Positions 31,794-40,669 of a stretch of 52,630 bases of DNA are shown piece after piece. How positions within the stretch are numbered: position 1 is the first letter of the stretch; each line of letters begins with the position of its first letter. The DNA comes from Candidatus Rokuibacteriota bacterium. GTDB taxonomy: Bacteria; Methylomirabilota; Methylomirabilia; Rokubacteriales; CSP1-6. Location of the stretch: contig QHRX01000006.1 of the NCBI GenBank assembly GCA_003221455.1, positions 1 through 52,630 of the forward strand, written 5' to 3'. Made by a program: the position numbers and the translations under genes. The notes beneath the pieces are model-generated. The model ran no database searches, was not told the DNA's origin, and saw only the letters and a list, made by a program, of their open reading frames with translations.

Positions 31794-32519
31794 ATGTCCG
31801 ACCTTCACCTCTCCGACTCCCCCGGTCTTCGCGACGAGACGCTCGAGGCCATGGACGCCGTCGAGCTGCTCGGCTGGGCACTCGAGCGGTTCCGGCCGCG
31901 GATCGCCCTCGCCTCGAGCTTCGGCGCCGAGGACGTCGTGCTGATCGACCTGTTGATGGAGTTGGACCCGCGGGCGCGGGTGTTTACCCTCGACACGGGT
32001 CGCCTACATTCCGAGACGTATGCGCTCGCGCAGGCGCTCCGCGACCGCTACGGCCTCGCGATCGACGTCTACTTCCCGCGGACCGAGGCGCTGGAGGCCA
32101 TGGTACGCGCGCACGGCGTCAACCTCTTCTACGCGAGCGTCGAGAACCGGAAGCTCTGCTGCGGCGTCCGAAAGGTGGAGCCCCTCGACCGCGCCCTCGA
32201 GGGCCTCGACGCGTGGATCACGGGGCTCCGGCGCGAGCAAGCCGTGACACGTGGCCGGGTCCGGAAGGTCGAGATCGACGCCGATCACGGCGGCATCCTC
32301 AAGCTGAACCCGCTCGCCGACTGGAGCTGGGACCGGGTCTGGGGCTACATCCGGGACCACGCCGTGCCGTACAACGCCCTCCACGACGCGGGCTTCCCCA
32401 GCATCGGCTGCGCGCCGTGCACGCGCGCGGTGAGACCGGGCGAGGACCTGCGCGCCGGCCGGTGGTGGTGGGAGCAGGACGCGGCCGCGAAGGAATGCGG
32501 TCTCCATCCCGTGCGGTGA
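31794..32519 (+). CDS. cysH: Adenylylsulfate (APS) reductase, assimilatory
   Basis: A 241-residue CysH protein that reduces adenylylsulfate to sulfite with thioredoxin or glutathione. The nucleotide-binding region ALASSFGAEDVVLIDLL and FTLDTGRLHSET is typical. The 4Fe-4S motif is complete: Cys122-Cys123 (KLCCGVRKVEP) and Cys206/Cys209 (GCAPCTRAV), so the substrate is APS rather than PAPS; catalytic Cys235 sits in KECGLH. In agreement, no APS kinase gene is in the operon. It starts at ATG 31794, 30 bases after sir, and its stop overlaps the next gene (GTGA). Confidence 0.95.
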   Translation: MSDLHLSDSPGLRDETLEAMDAVELLGWALERFRPRIALASSFGAEDVVLIDLLMELDPRARVFTLDTGRLHSETYALAQALRDRYGLAIDVYFPRTEALEAMVRAHGVNLFYASVENRKLCCGVRKVEPLDRALEGLDAWITGLRREQAVTRGRVRKVEIDADHGGILKLNPLADWSWDRVWGYIRDHAVPYNALHDAGFPSIGCAPCTRAVRPGEDLRAGRWWWEQDAAAKECGLHPVR

Positions 32520-33286
32520 CGGCGGTGGAACCGACGACGATGGCGATGGCGCTTGGTTTCCTGACTGGCATCCTCGTCGGCCTGACGGGGATGGGCGGGG
32601 GCGCGCTGCTCGGGCCCGCGCTGATCCTCGGCCTCGGCGTGCCCCCCGTGGTCGCCGTCGGCGTGGACCTCGTACACTCCGCCGTGATCAAGCTCGTCGG
32701 CGGGGCCATTCATCTGCGGCGGCGCACCGTCGACTTCCGGCTCGTCGGGCTCCTGCTCCTCGGAAGCCTCCCCGGGTCGCTCTGCGGCATTGCGCTGCTG
32801 GCGGCGGCGCGGGCGCGGGGCGCCAATCCGAACGCGATCGTCACAAAGGTCCTCGGCGTGGCGCTCGTCGCCGCCTCGCTCGCGATCCTGCTCCGCGTCT
32901 GGGTGCGGGGGGCGCCTCGTGCCGCCGCGGTGGACCTGGGGCGGCAGTGGGTGGTGGCGGCCGGCTTCGTCGTCGGCTTGCTCGTCGGGATCTCTTCGGT
33001 GGGCAGCGGAAGCCTGCTCGTCGCCTTCCTCACCGTGGCGACGTCGCTGCCCGGCGCGCGCATCGTCGGCACCGATGTCCTCCACGGCGCGCTGCTGACG
33101 GCGCCCGCGGGCGCCCTGCACGCCTGGCTCGGCCATCTGGATCCGCGCCTGACGCTGACGCTTCTCGCCGGCTCGGTCCCCGGTATCCTGCTCGGCACGC
33201 GGCTCTCGATGTGGAGCCCCGAGTGGCTTCTGCGTCCGGTGCTCGCCGCCGCACTGATGACCACGGGGCTCCGGCTGATCCGGTAG
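32516..33286 (+). CDS. TSUP (TauE/SafE) family sulfur-anion transporter
   Basis: A membrane protein of about 256 residues with about eight helices in two repeats: the first has GILVGLTGMGGGALLGPALI, the second VGLLVGISSVGSGSLLVAFL, the inverted-repeat signature of TSUP carriers. Family members move sulfite, sulfate or organosulfonates. In this operon, with no CysTWA or SulP gene, it is the best candidate for sulfate uptake or for sulfite export. GTG 32516 overlaps the cysH stop; ATG 32540 is an alternative that removes eight residues. Direction of transport cannot be read from the sequence. Confidence 0.85.
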   Translation: MTAVEPTTMAMALGFLTGILVGLTGMGGGALLGPALILGLGVPPVVAVGVDLVHSAVIKLVGGAIHLRRRTVDFRLVGLLLLGSLPGSLCGIALLAAARARGANPNAIVTKVLGVALVAASLAILLRVWVRGAPRAAAVDLGRQWVVAAGFVVGLLVGISSVGSGSLLVAFLTVATSLPGARIVGTDVLHGALLTAPAGALHAWLGHLDPRLTLTLLAGSVPGILLGTRLSMWSPEWLLRPVLAAALMTTGLRLIR

Positions 33287-33291
33287 GGACG

Positions 33292-34470
33292 ATGACGATC
33301 GTGCGAGAGGACATCCGACCGATCCCGCCCCATGGCGGAACCCTGGTCGACCGTGTGCTCGCCGAGGAGGCGCGGGCGGAGACGCTCGGCCACGCGGCCG
33401 AGCTGCCGCAGGTCGTCCTCGACGCGCGCGCCATGTCCGACCTCGAGCTCTTGGCGGTCGGCGCCCTGAGCCCGCTCGACGGCTTCATGGGCTCGGCGGA
33501 CTACCGGGGGGTGCTCGAGGATATGCGCCTTGCCACCGGGCTCCTGTGGACGCTCCCCATCACCCTTGCGGTCAGCCGCGCGGAGGCCCGCCGCCTGCGG
33601 GAGGGCCGCCCGGTCGCGCTCACGGCGCCGTGGGGGGAGACGCTCGGCCTCCTCGAGTTCGTGGAGAGGTTCCCATGGGATCGCGGCGAGGAGGCGCGGC
33701 TGGTCTACGGCACCGAAGACCCGGGCCATCCCGGCGTCGCCGACCTGGCGGGGCGCGGCGAGGTGCTGCTCGCCGGGCGGGTCGACCTGATCACGCGGCC
33801 GCCGCTCCCCGGCCTCGAGAAGTTTCGCCTCGACCCCGCCCAGACGCGCGCCGCCCTCGCCGAGCGCGGCTGGCGCACGGTGGTCGGCTTCCAGACGCGG
33901 AATCCCGTCCACCGTTCGCACGAGTACATCCAGAAATGCGCGCTCGAGCTGATCGAGGGCCTCCTCATCCACCCGCTCGTCGGCAAGACGAGGCTCGACG
34001 ACGTGCCGGCCGACGTGCGCTTCCGCTGCTACCAGGCGCTCGTCGAGAACTACTTCCCGCCGGACCGCGTCCTCCTCGCCGCGTTCCCGGGCGCCATGCG
34101 CTACGCCGGACCGCGCGAGGCGGTCTTCCACGCGCTCGTCCGGAAGAACTACGGCTGCACCCACTTCATCGTCGGGCGGGACGCGGCCGGCGTCGGCGCG
34201 TATTACGCGCCGTACGCCGCCCACGACCTCCTACGGTCGTTTCGCCCCGGAGAGCTCGGGATCGCGCCGCTCCTCTTCACCGAGACGTTCTTCTGCCGGC
34301 GCTGCGGCGCCGTCGCCTCGACCCGGACGTGCCCGCACGGCGCCGCGGAGCAGGTGGCGCTGTCGGGCACGAAGGTGCGCGAGTCGCTCCGCGGCGGCGA
34401 CGGGCTGCCCCCCGAGTTCACGCGGCCCGAGGTCGCCGCCATCCTGGCCGAGTGGGCGCCGCGTGGCTGA
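33292..34470 (+). CDS. sat: Sulfate adenylyltransferase (ATP sulfurylase)
   Basis: A 392-residue single-chain ATP sulfurylase. It makes adenylylsulfate from ATP and sulfate. The nucleotide motif QTRNPVHRSHEY and the later GRDAAGVGAYY loop are the family landmarks; ALSPLDGFMGSADY belongs to the PUA-like N-terminal domain, and FFCRRCGAVASTRTCPHG is a zinc-binding cysteine cluster in the C-terminal part. No APS-kinase domain is fused, consistent with direct APS reduction. The start is ATG 33292, six bases after the TSUP stop. Its end overlaps the next gene by eight bases. Confidence 0.95.
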   Translation: MTIVREDIRPIPPHGGTLVDRVLAEEARAETLGHAAELPQVVLDARAMSDLELLAVGALSPLDGFMGSADYRGVLEDMRLATGLLWTLPITLAVSRAEARRLREGRPVALTAPWGETLGLLEFVERFPWDRGEEARLVYGTEDPGHPGVADLAGRGEVLLAGRVDLITRPPLPGLEKFRLDPAQTRAALAERGWRTVVGFQTRNPVHRSHEYIQKCALELIEGLLIHPLVGKTRLDDVPADVRFRCYQALVENYFPPDRVLLAAFPGAMRYAGPREAVFHALVRKNYGCTHFIVGRDAAGVGAYYAPYAAHDLLRSFRPGELGIAPLLFTETFFCRRCGAVASTRTCPHGAAEQVALSGTKVRESLRGGDGLPPEFTRPEVAAILAEWAPRG

Positions 34471-35104
34471 GCGGCGCTACTACCCGATCTTCGTCGACAT
34501 GACGGCCCGCCCCTGCCTCGTGGTGGGCGGCGGTGCCGTCGCCGAGCGTAAGGTCGAGGGGCTCCTCGAGGCGGGGGCACGGGTGACGGTCGTGAGCCCG
34601 ACGCTCACCGCGCGGCTCGAGGCGTGGGCGCGCGCCGGCGCGATCCGCCACGTGCCGCGGACGTACCGGCCCCCGGACCTCGCGGGGCAGGCCTTCGTCT
34701 TCGTCGCCACCGACGGCGCCGAGGTGACGACCGAGCTGTCCCGAGACGGCACGGACCGGCCCGCACTGGTCAACGCCGCGGACGACCCGGACCACTCGGA
34801 CTTCATCCTGCCCTCGGCGCTCCGTCGCGGGCCTCTCGTCGTGGCGGTCGCGACGGGCGGCGCGAGCCCGGCGCTCGCGCGGGCGATCCGGGAAGAGCTC
34901 GAGTCGTACTTCACCGACGACTACGCGGTGCTCGCGCGGATCGCCGCCGAGGTGCGGGCGGAGCTGCGCGCGCGCGGCGGCGCCGCGTCCGGCGCGGAGT
35001 GGCGGCGCGCCCTCGCCGATCTGCGCCCGCTGATCGTCGCCGGGCGGCACGCCGACGCGCGTCGCCTCCTCCTCGAACGGCTCGAGGCCGCTCGATGCGC
35101 GTAG
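34463..35104 (+). CDS. Precorrin-2 dehydrogenase/sirohydrochlorin ferrochelatase (CysG N-terminal type)
   Basis: A 213-residue enzyme equal to the N-terminal half of CysG, or Met8p/SirC. It oxidises precorrin-2 with NAD and may insert iron to give siroheme for the sulfite reductase of this operon. The dinucleotide motif CLVVGGGAVAERKVEGLLEA and the ALVNAADDPDHSDFILPSAL segment (the Asp being the catalytic acid) are intact; VVAVATGGASPALARAIRE starts the dimerisation domain. GTG 34463 overlaps the sat stop, and its end overlaps the cobA start by ten bases. Confidence 0.93.
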   Translation: MAERRYYPIFVDMTARPCLVVGGGAVAERKVEGLLEAGARVTVVSPTLTARLEAWARAGAIRHVPRTYRPPDLAGQAFVFVATDGAEVTTELSRDGTDRPALVNAADDPDHSDFILPSALRRGPLVVAVATGGASPALARAIREELESYFTDDYAVLARIAAEVRAELRARGGAASGAEWRRALADLRPLIVAGRHADARRLLLERLEAARCA

Positions 35105-35871
35105 GCACCGTCTACCTGGTCGGTGCGGGCCCGGGAGACCCCGGCCTGCTGACGGTTCGCGGCCTCGCGCTGCTCCGGGGGGCGGACGTGGTGATCTACG
35201 ATCGCCTGGTCCATCCAGACCTGCTCGCGGAGGCGCCCCGCGAGGCGCTCCGCGTGTTCGCCGGGAAGCGCTGCGGCTCGCACGGCCTGCCCCAGGGTGA
35301 GATCAACGCCCTGCTCGTCGCGCACGCCCGCCGGGGCGCGCGCGTGGTCAGGCTCAAGGGCGGCGATCCCTTCGTGCTCGGCCGCGGCGGCGAGGAGGCC
35401 CTCGCGCTGGCGGAGGCGGGGATTCCCGTCGAGATCGTGCCTGGCGTCAGCTCGGCGATCGCCGTCCCCGCCTGCGCGGGCATCCCGCTGACGCACCGGG
35501 GCCTGGCGTCGTCGTTCGCCGTCGTGACCGGCCATGAGGACGCGTGCACGGGGAGGCCCGCGGTCGACTGGGGACGGCTCGGGACCGCGGTCGACACGCT
35601 GGTCGTCCTCATGGGCGCGCGCGCGCTGCCGCGGATCGTGGCCGAGCTGCTCGCCCACGGCCGACCGTCGGCGACGCCGGTCGCGCTCCTCCGCCGCGGG
35701 ACGACCGAGGGCCCGCTGACCATCACCGGAAGCCTCGCCGACATCGTCGACAAGGCGCGCGCGGCGGCGCTCGAGCCCCCGGTCGTGGTCGTCGTGGGCG
35801 AGGTGGTGGCGCTCGCGGACCACCTGCGCCCGCACCGGGACCACGTCCCCCGTGCGCTGGCCCTTCGGTGA
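35095..35871 (+). CDS. cobA: Uroporphyrinogen-III C-methyltransferase
   Basis: A 258-residue SUMT enzyme. It methylates uroporphyrinogen III twice to precorrin-2, the step before the enzyme encoded just upstream. Landmarks are VYLVGAGPGDPGLLTVRGL, ADVVIYDRLV, the SAM-site strand VVRLKGGDPFVLGRGGEEAL and IPVEIVPGVSSAIAVPACAG. In many bacteria it is fused to the preceding domain as CysG; here the two overlap by ten bases instead. Start at ATG 35095. Confidence 0.95.
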   Translation: MRVGTVYLVGAGPGDPGLLTVRGLALLRGADVVIYDRLVHPDLLAEAPREALRVFAGKRCGSHGLPQGEINALLVAHARRGARVVRLKGGDPFVLGRGGEEALALAEAGIPVEIVPGVSSAIAVPACAGIPLTHRGLASSFAVVTGHEDACTGRPAVDWGRLGTAVDTLVVLMGARALPRIVAELLAHGRPSATPVALLRRGTTEGPLTITGSLADIVDKARAAALEPPVVVVVGEVVALADHLRPHRDHVPRALALR

Positions 35872-35887
35872 CCGTCCGGGCGAGGCC

Positions 35888-35962
35888 ATGAGGCGACTCC
35901 TCGACCGAGTCCGGGACTGGATCCGGCGCCCCGTCACGCTGCGCGAGACATACTTCGACTGA
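35888..35962 (+). CDS. Possible 24-residue small protein ending the sulfate operon
   Basis: ATG 35888, preceded by GAGG, opens a 24-codon frame that begins MRRLLDRVRDWIRR and ends TYFD. The first half is an amphipathic basic helix. It lies 16 bases after cobA on the same strand. No family is recognised and it may be chance, but its spacing and composition are gene-like. Confidence 0.35.
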   Translation: MRRLLDRVRDWIRRPVTLRETYFD

Positions 35963-36038
35963 TCAGGATCCCGGGGCTCCGGCCGGCGCCGCCGGGAGGA
36001 GGCTCGCGACGCGCGGAGGAGCCGGCGCCGCCGGACGG

Positions 36039-37436
36039 TCAGGCGTGGGCCGCGCCGGAGAGGGCCTTGACCATCTCTCCGACGACCGCCTTGGCGTCGC
36101 CGAAGAGCATGAGCGTCTTGTCCATGTAGTAGAGCTCGTTCTCGACCCCGGCGAAGCCGGGGCTCATGCTCCGCTTGATCACCATCACGGTCTTCGCGCG
36201 GTCGACGTCGAGGATCGGCATGCCGTAGATGGGGCTCGAGGTGTCGTGGCGCGCCGCCGGGTTGGTCACGTCGTTGGCGCCGATCACGAGGGCCACGTCA
36301 GTCTGGGGGAACTCAGGGTTGATCTCCTCCATCTCGACGAGCCGGTCGTAGGGAATCTCGGCCTCGGCGAGGAGCACGTTCATGTGGCCGGGCATCCGGC
36401 CCGCCACGGGATGGATGGCAAAGCGCACCTCGATGCCCCGCTTGGTGAGCGCCTCGTACAGCTCGCGGACCTTATGCTGGGCCTGCGCCACCGCCATCCC
36501 GTAGCCGGGCACGATGATGACCGAGGTCGCCACCGCGAGGATCGACGCGGCTTCCTCCGGGGTCGCGCTCCGGACCGTGCGCTCACCGGCCGGCGCCGCC
36601 GCCCCGGCCTGGACCGAGCCGAACGCGCCGAAGAGCACGTTCGTGAACGACCGGTTCATCGCCCTGCACATGATGACGGAGAGGATGAACCCGGAGGCGC
36701 CGTCGAGGGCACCCGCGATGATGAGGAGCTTGTTATCGAGGACGAAGCCCATGGCCGAGGCGGAGAGGCCCGCGTAGGAGTTGAGGAGCGAGATGACGGT
36801 CGGCATGTCGGCACCCCCGATCGGAATGATGAGGAGGACGCCGAAGACGAGCGCGAGCCCCGCGAAGACCGGAAACAGCGACGTGGCGCCGGGGTCCCAG
36901 ACGAGATAGATCGCGATCGCGACGGCCAGGCCGAGGAGCGCGAGGTTCACGACGTTCTGGCCGCGGTAGGTAATGGGCCGCGTCGGCAGGAGCTCCTGGA
37001 GCTTGCCGAAGGCCATCAGACTCCCCGTGAACGTGAGGAAGCCGAGCAGCATCTCGAGGTCGAGCGCGCTCATCGTGAACGCGTCCAGGGTGGGGGTCCG
37101 GAGGTAGTACTCGGCGGTACCGACCAGAGCGGCGGCGAGGGCGCCGAACGCGTGCGAGAGCGCGGTCCGCTGCGGGACCGCCGTCATCGGCATGAAGACC
37201 GCCATCGGAATGCCGACGGCCGAGCCGAGGAAGAACGCCACCAGGATCCATTGGTAGCTGACGATCTCGTGGCGGAGCAGGGCGCCGACGACGGCCAGGA
37301 CCATGCCGATCTCGCCCGCCCGCACCCCCCGACGGGCCGTGGCCGGCGCGCTCAACCACTTGAGCGCCAGGATGAACAGGACGGCGGCCGCGATGTAGGC
37401 GACGGCGATCGCGTCGGCGAGCACCGGCTCGGTCAT
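36039..37436 (-). CDS. pntB: NAD(P) transhydrogenase subunit beta
   Basis: A 465-residue membrane protein. It carries eight to nine helices in the first 270 residues and the NADP(H)-binding domain III at the end (IVPGYGMAVAQAQHKVRELY, MEEINPEFPQTDVALVIGAN, PAARHDTSSPIYGMPIL). With the two alpha subunits it moves hydride from NADH to NADP+ driven by proton entry. The ATG at 37436 overlaps the pntAb stop (ATGA). NADPH from this complex could serve the reductive pathways in this window. Confidence 0.96.
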   Translation of the reverse strand: MTEPVLADAIAVAYIAAAVLFILALKWLSAPATARRGVRAGEIGMVLAVVGALLRHEIVSYQWILVAFFLGSAVGIPMAVFMPMTAVPQRTALSHAFGALAAALVGTAEYYLRTPTLDAFTMSALDLEMLLGFLTFTGSLMAFGKLQELLPTRPITYRGQNVVNLALLGLAVAIAIYLVWDPGATSLFPVFAGLALVFGVLLIIPIGGADMPTVISLLNSYAGLSASAMGFVLDNKLLIIAGALDGASGFILSVIMCRAMNRSFTNVLFGAFGSVQAGAAAPAGERTVRSATPEEAASILAVATSVIIVPGYGMAVAQAQHKVRELYEALTKRGIEVRFAIHPVAGRMPGHMNVLLAEAEIPYDRLVEMEEINPEFPQTDVALVIGANDVTNPAARHDTSSPIYGMPILDVDRAKTVMVIKRSMSPGFAGVENELYYMDKTLMLFGDAKAVVGEMVKALSGAAHA

Positions 37437-37729
37437 CGCGCCTTCGGCGGCCGCGTCTTGAACATCTTGAGCATCCGGTCGGTGATGAGGAACCCGCCGA
37501 CCACGTTGATGACGGAGGCGGTGACGGCGATGGTCCCGAGCACGGTCGAGAGGGTCGAGCGCTGCTCGCCCGTGATCGCGATGGAGCCGACGACCGCGAT
37601 GGCCGAGATCGCGTTTGTGAGCGACATGAGCGGCGTGTGCAGAAGCGGCGACACGCGCTTCACCACCTCGAAGCCGACGAAGCCGGCCAGCACAAAGACG
37701 TAGAGGTCGGTGATGAGGTCCGGCGTCAT
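37433..37729 (-). CDS. pntAb: NAD(P) transhydrogenase subunit alpha, membrane part
   Basis: A 98-residue, three- to four-helix protein equal to the C-terminal membrane segment of E. coli PntA. Typical phrases are FVLAGFVGFEVVKRVSPLLH, TPLMSLTNAISAIAVVGSIA and INVVGGFLITDRML. The split of PntA into two genes is usual in many bacteria outside the enterics. It overlaps pntB and lies 24 bases after pntAa. Confidence 0.95.
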   Translation of the reverse strand: MTPDLITDLYVFVLAGFVGFEVVKRVSPLLHTPLMSLTNAISAIAVVGSIAITGEQRSTLSTVLGTIAVTASVINVVGGFLITDRMLKMFKTRPPKAR

Positions 37730-37753
37730 GGTCTTCCCCCTCGGTGTCCGCGG

Positions 37754-38944
37754 TCAGCGCGACCCCGCCGCCGCGTCACGCGGGGGCGGCTCGGCGGCGA
37801 GGAGGGCCTCGCGGACCCTCGGGTGCACGACCTCGCCCCCGCGCGTGACCAGGGTTTCCCGCGTGATCTCGTCGTCTAGGTCGAGCTGGAGCTTGCCGCC
37901 CCGCGTGAGGTGCAGGAAGAACGCGGAGACGGTCTTCGCGTACATCTGACTTGCGTGATAGGGGACGGTGCCCGCCAGGTTCACGGCTCCGATGACCGTC
38001 ACGCCGTGGGCGACGATGGTTTCGTTCGCGCGCGTGAGCTCGCAGTTGCCGCCACGCTCGGCGGCCAGGTCGATGATCACCGAGCCCGGCGCCATGGCGG
38101 CGGCCATGTCGCGCGTGATGAGCACCGGCGCCGTCCGGCCCGGCACCACGGCGGTGGCGATCACGACGTCGCTCTCGGCGACGACGCGGGCCATCAGCTC
38201 CCGCTGGCGCCGGTAGAAGCCTTCGTCCTGGGCGCGGGCGTAGCCGCGCCTGTCTTCGGCGTCGGCGGCTTCGAGCGGCAGCTCGACGAACCGGGCCCCG
38301 AGACTCTGCACCTGCTCCCGGGCGGCCGGCCGGACGTCGTACCCCGAGACCACGCCGCCGAGCTTCCGCGCCGTCGCGATCGCCTGGAGCCCCGCCACGC
38401 CGGCGCCCACGATCAGCACCCGGGCGGGGGTGACGGTCCCGGCGGCGGTCATGAGCATCGGGAACATCCGCGGCAGCGTGGCGGCCGCGAGCAAGGCCGC
38501 CTTGTAGCCGGCGACCGTCGACATGGCGGACAGCGCATCCATGCTCTGCGCCCGCGTGATGCGCGGCATCAGCTCGACGGCGAAGGTGATGGCGCCGGTG
38601 GCGGCGATCTCCCGGACTGCTTCCGGGGCCCCGAGCGGCCGGACGAAGCCGATCAGGACGGTCTCGCGACGCAGCAGGGCGAGGTCGGCGCGGCCCGTCT
38701 TGTCGTTGGCTCCGTGGCAGAGAACCTGGAAGATCGCGTCCGCGGCCGCGAAGACCTCGGCCCGGGTGGGGACGAGCCGCGCGCCCTTCTCGACGTACGC
38801 GGCGTCGAGGTAGCCGGCCTCAAGCCCGGCGCCGGCCTCGACCACCACCTGGCAACCCGCCTTGGCGAGCGACGGGATGACCGCGGGCACGAGGGCGACG
38901 CGCCGCTCTCCGGGGAACGCCTCCTTCACGATGCCGACGATCAC
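37754..38944 (-). CDS. pntAa: NAD(P) transhydrogenase subunit alpha, NAD-binding part
   Basis: A 396-residue soluble protein (domain I). It opens with IVKEAFPGERRVALVPAVI, has the dinucleotide motif IVGAGVAGLQAIATARKLGG and the conserved VIIDLAAERGGNCELT segment near residue 300. It binds NADH and hands hydride to PntB. The start is GTG 38944. A TATACT box at about 39004-39009 on the minus strand, next to a strong hairpin, may be its promoter. First gene of the three-gene operon. Confidence 0.95.
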   Translation of the reverse strand: MIVGIVKEAFPGERRVALVPAVIPSLAKAGCQVVVEAGAGLEAGYLDAAYVEKGARLVPTRAEVFAAADAIFQVLCHGANDKTGRADLALLRRETVLIGFVRPLGAPEAVREIAATGAITFAVELMPRITRAQSMDALSAMSTVAGYKAALLAAATLPRMFPMLMTAAGTVTPARVLIVGAGVAGLQAIATARKLGGVVSGYDVRPAAREQVQSLGARFVELPLEAADAEDRRGYARAQDEGFYRRQRELMARVVAESDVVIATAVVPGRTAPVLITRDMAAAMAPGSVIIDLAAERGGNCELTRANETIVAHGVTVIGAVNLAGTVPYHASQMYAKTVSAFFLHLTRGGKLQLDLDDEITRETLVTRGGEVVHPRVREALLAAEPPPRDAAAGSR

Positions 38945-39019
38945 GAGTCGCGCTCCGTGCCCGGCGTCGTCCGGGTCAGTATCGCGGCCGGCGGGGGCGG
39001 GGGAAGTATAGCAGACCGA

Positions 39020-39042
39020 GCCCGCCGGGCTGCCCGGCGGGC
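39020..39042. other. Perfect 10-bp hairpin upstream of pntAa
   Basis: GCCCGCCGGG, loop CTG, CCCGGCGGGC. It lies between the small secreted protein gene and pntAa, both on the minus strand, and could end the upstream transcript, although no T-run follows it. Confidence 0.45.
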
Positions 39043-39099
39043 CTTCGCGCGTCCGCCGATCCGCTCAGGGGATGGCGGCGCCCGCGCGCGGACGCGGCC

Positions 39100-39528
39100 T
39101 CAGGTCGTGTGGCCGATGTCGAGCCAGGTGCAGGGGCCGCTCGAGTACGTCATGGCTTCGCGCCCGGTCATCGACCGCACGACGCGGAAGGTGGCGGCGG
39201 GCTGCCCCTCGTCGGCCTCCGTCGTGGCACCGAACCACACGTAGTCGGGGTCGGTCGTGCGCTCCCGGGCGCCCTCTTCGCTGATGCGGACGAGCACCCA
39301 GCGGCCGGGCTTCGCCATGAGGACATAGTAGCGGCCCGCGAACAGGAGCACGTAGCGGTCCATCGGCTCGCCGGGCGTGCCGGGGCAGGCGAACACGCCG
39401 TGCTCAACGGCGAACGGCGCCGCGTCGGCCAAGGTTTTGAACGGCGGCAGCTCGTCCGCCCGCGCCAAAGCGGCGAGCCCGAGGAGGCTCGCAGCGACCA
39501 CGAGGCCGGTCAGGATCCGTCTTGCCAT
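39100..39528 (-). CDS. Small secreted protein
   Basis: A 142-residue protein with a clear signal peptide (ILTGLVVAASLLGLAALARA, cleavage near residue 24). The mature part of about 118 residues starts with DELPPFKTLADAAPFAVEHG and has two cysteines (in FACPGTPGE and SSGPCTWLD) that could form a disulfide. Tandem aromatic strands (DRYVLLFAGRYYVLMAKPGR) suggest a beta fold. No known family recognised. The ATG at 39528 is preceded by AAGGAG. Located in the periplasm by inference. Confidence 0.75.
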   Translation of the reverse strand: MARRILTGLVVAASLLGLAALARADELPPFKTLADAAPFAVEHGVFACPGTPGEPMDRYVLLFAGRYYVLMAKPGRWVLVRISEEGARERTTDPDYVWFGATTEADEGQPAATFRVVRSMTGREAMTYSSGPCTWLDIGHTT

Positions 39529-39663
39529 TGTGGGCTCCTTACTTCTGCGCCCGATCGCGGGTGCAGACCGTCTCTCTCATCGACCGCAGCAAGGAGCGTG
39601 CCGGCTTGACGGGGCCCAACGGCGTGCCCCTTCAAGGTGCGGGAATGACGGTGATCCGGTGAG

Positions 39664-40584
39664 TCAGCCTAGATCGCACGCGAACGGGCCGCGATCGGCG
39701 GGCGCCAATGCGGCATCGCGCTGCCGATTCCGGTCGCAGCCCGGCCCTTCCCGGTCCGCCCTCTGAGCGAGGATCACGACGCTGTTGCTCATCCAGTGGA
39801 GGGGCCGCCAGCGTGCGAGCGCGGCGTCGAGCAGGGTGAGTCGCCGGTAGAGCCGGGCGAGGGTGCGTCCGAGCCGGTCGCGATGGAGGATCGTCGACGG
39901 GATCACGTTCGTCACCGAATGAAGACCCCAGCGCCGCAGGGGCGCGAGCCCCGCCGCACGGAGCATGGCCTCGAGCTCCGGAAGCGTGAACAGGCGGAGC
40001 CGCCCGTACCCCGGGTAGTGGCTCAGGACGCCCGCGCGCGGCGAGTGTGTCGCTTGCCGCCACGCGGCGGCCGGCGGCACGCCGTAGCCGAGCGAGTCGA
40101 ACGTGAGACTCGAGAGGAGGGCCCACGCGAGGTCGAGGCTCCATCGGTGCTCACACTCGACGAGCAGGCGCCCGCCCGGACGCAGCACCCGGCCGAGCTC
40201 GCGGAGCGCACGGGCGGGCGCGTCGACGAAGGAGAGCGTGCTGCCGCAGCAGGCGGCGGCGTCGAAGTACCGGTCTGGGTACGGGAGCGCTTCGACGCTC
40301 CCGAGCACGAAGGTCGCGGACGGAAGCCGGCGGCGCGCCACGGCGAGGAGACCCGCGGAGACGTCGAGGCCGTGGCTCGCGTAGCCGAGCGCGTCGAGGA
40401 GGGCCGTCTGCAAGCCCGTCCCGCAGCCGGCGTCGAGCGCCCGCCGCCGCCGCCCGTCGGGCGGCGGCTCGAGCTCGCGCCGGAGGATCGCGGCCAGTGC
40501 CGCGTAGAGGTGCACGTACCAGGGCTCGAGCACGTCGTACGAGTCCGCCATGGCGTCGAAAAGACGTGCGACCGCGGAGCCCAT
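39664..40584 (-). CDS. Class I SAM-dependent methyltransferase
   Basis: A 306-residue enzyme. Motif I RRALDAGCGTGLQTALLDAL, SHGLDVSAGLLAVARRRL after strand 2, FDAAACCGSTLSFVDAPARA (motif IV) and LGRVLRPGGRLLVECEHRWS identify a UbiE/methyltransferase-11-type fold. The extra helical segment around residues 150-230 could bind a large hydrophobic or polyketide-like substrate. It diverges from the deoxyhypusine-synthase-like gene with 85 bases between the starts. ATG 40584 chosen because homology begins there (MADSYDVLEPWYV). Confidence 0.85.
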   Translation of the reverse strand: MGSAVARLFDAMADSYDVLEPWYVHLYAALAAILRRELEPPPDGRRRRALDAGCGTGLQTALLDALGYASHGLDVSAGLLAVARRRLPSATFVLGSVEALPYPDRYFDAAACCGSTLSFVDAPARALRELGRVLRPGGRLLVECEHRWSLDLAWALLSSLTFDSLGYGVPPAAAWRQATHSPRAGVLSHYPGYGRLRLFTLPELEAMLRAAGLAPLRRWGLHSVTNVIPSTILHRDRLGRTLARLYRRLTLLDAALARWRPLHWMSNSVVILAQRADREGPGCDRNRQRDAALAPADRGPFACDLG

Positions 40585-40669
40585 GGTGCGATCCTTTCTC
40601 GACCCTCGGCTCCCCCAGTCTACGCGGGCGCCGGGCATCAGCGAGGATTCCCTGACGAAGGAGGCGCGA

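Noticed and set aside
29793-31808. A 671-codon open frame on the minus strand
   Set aside because: It is the complement of the sir gene; sir has all its metal-binding motifs, the antisense frame none.
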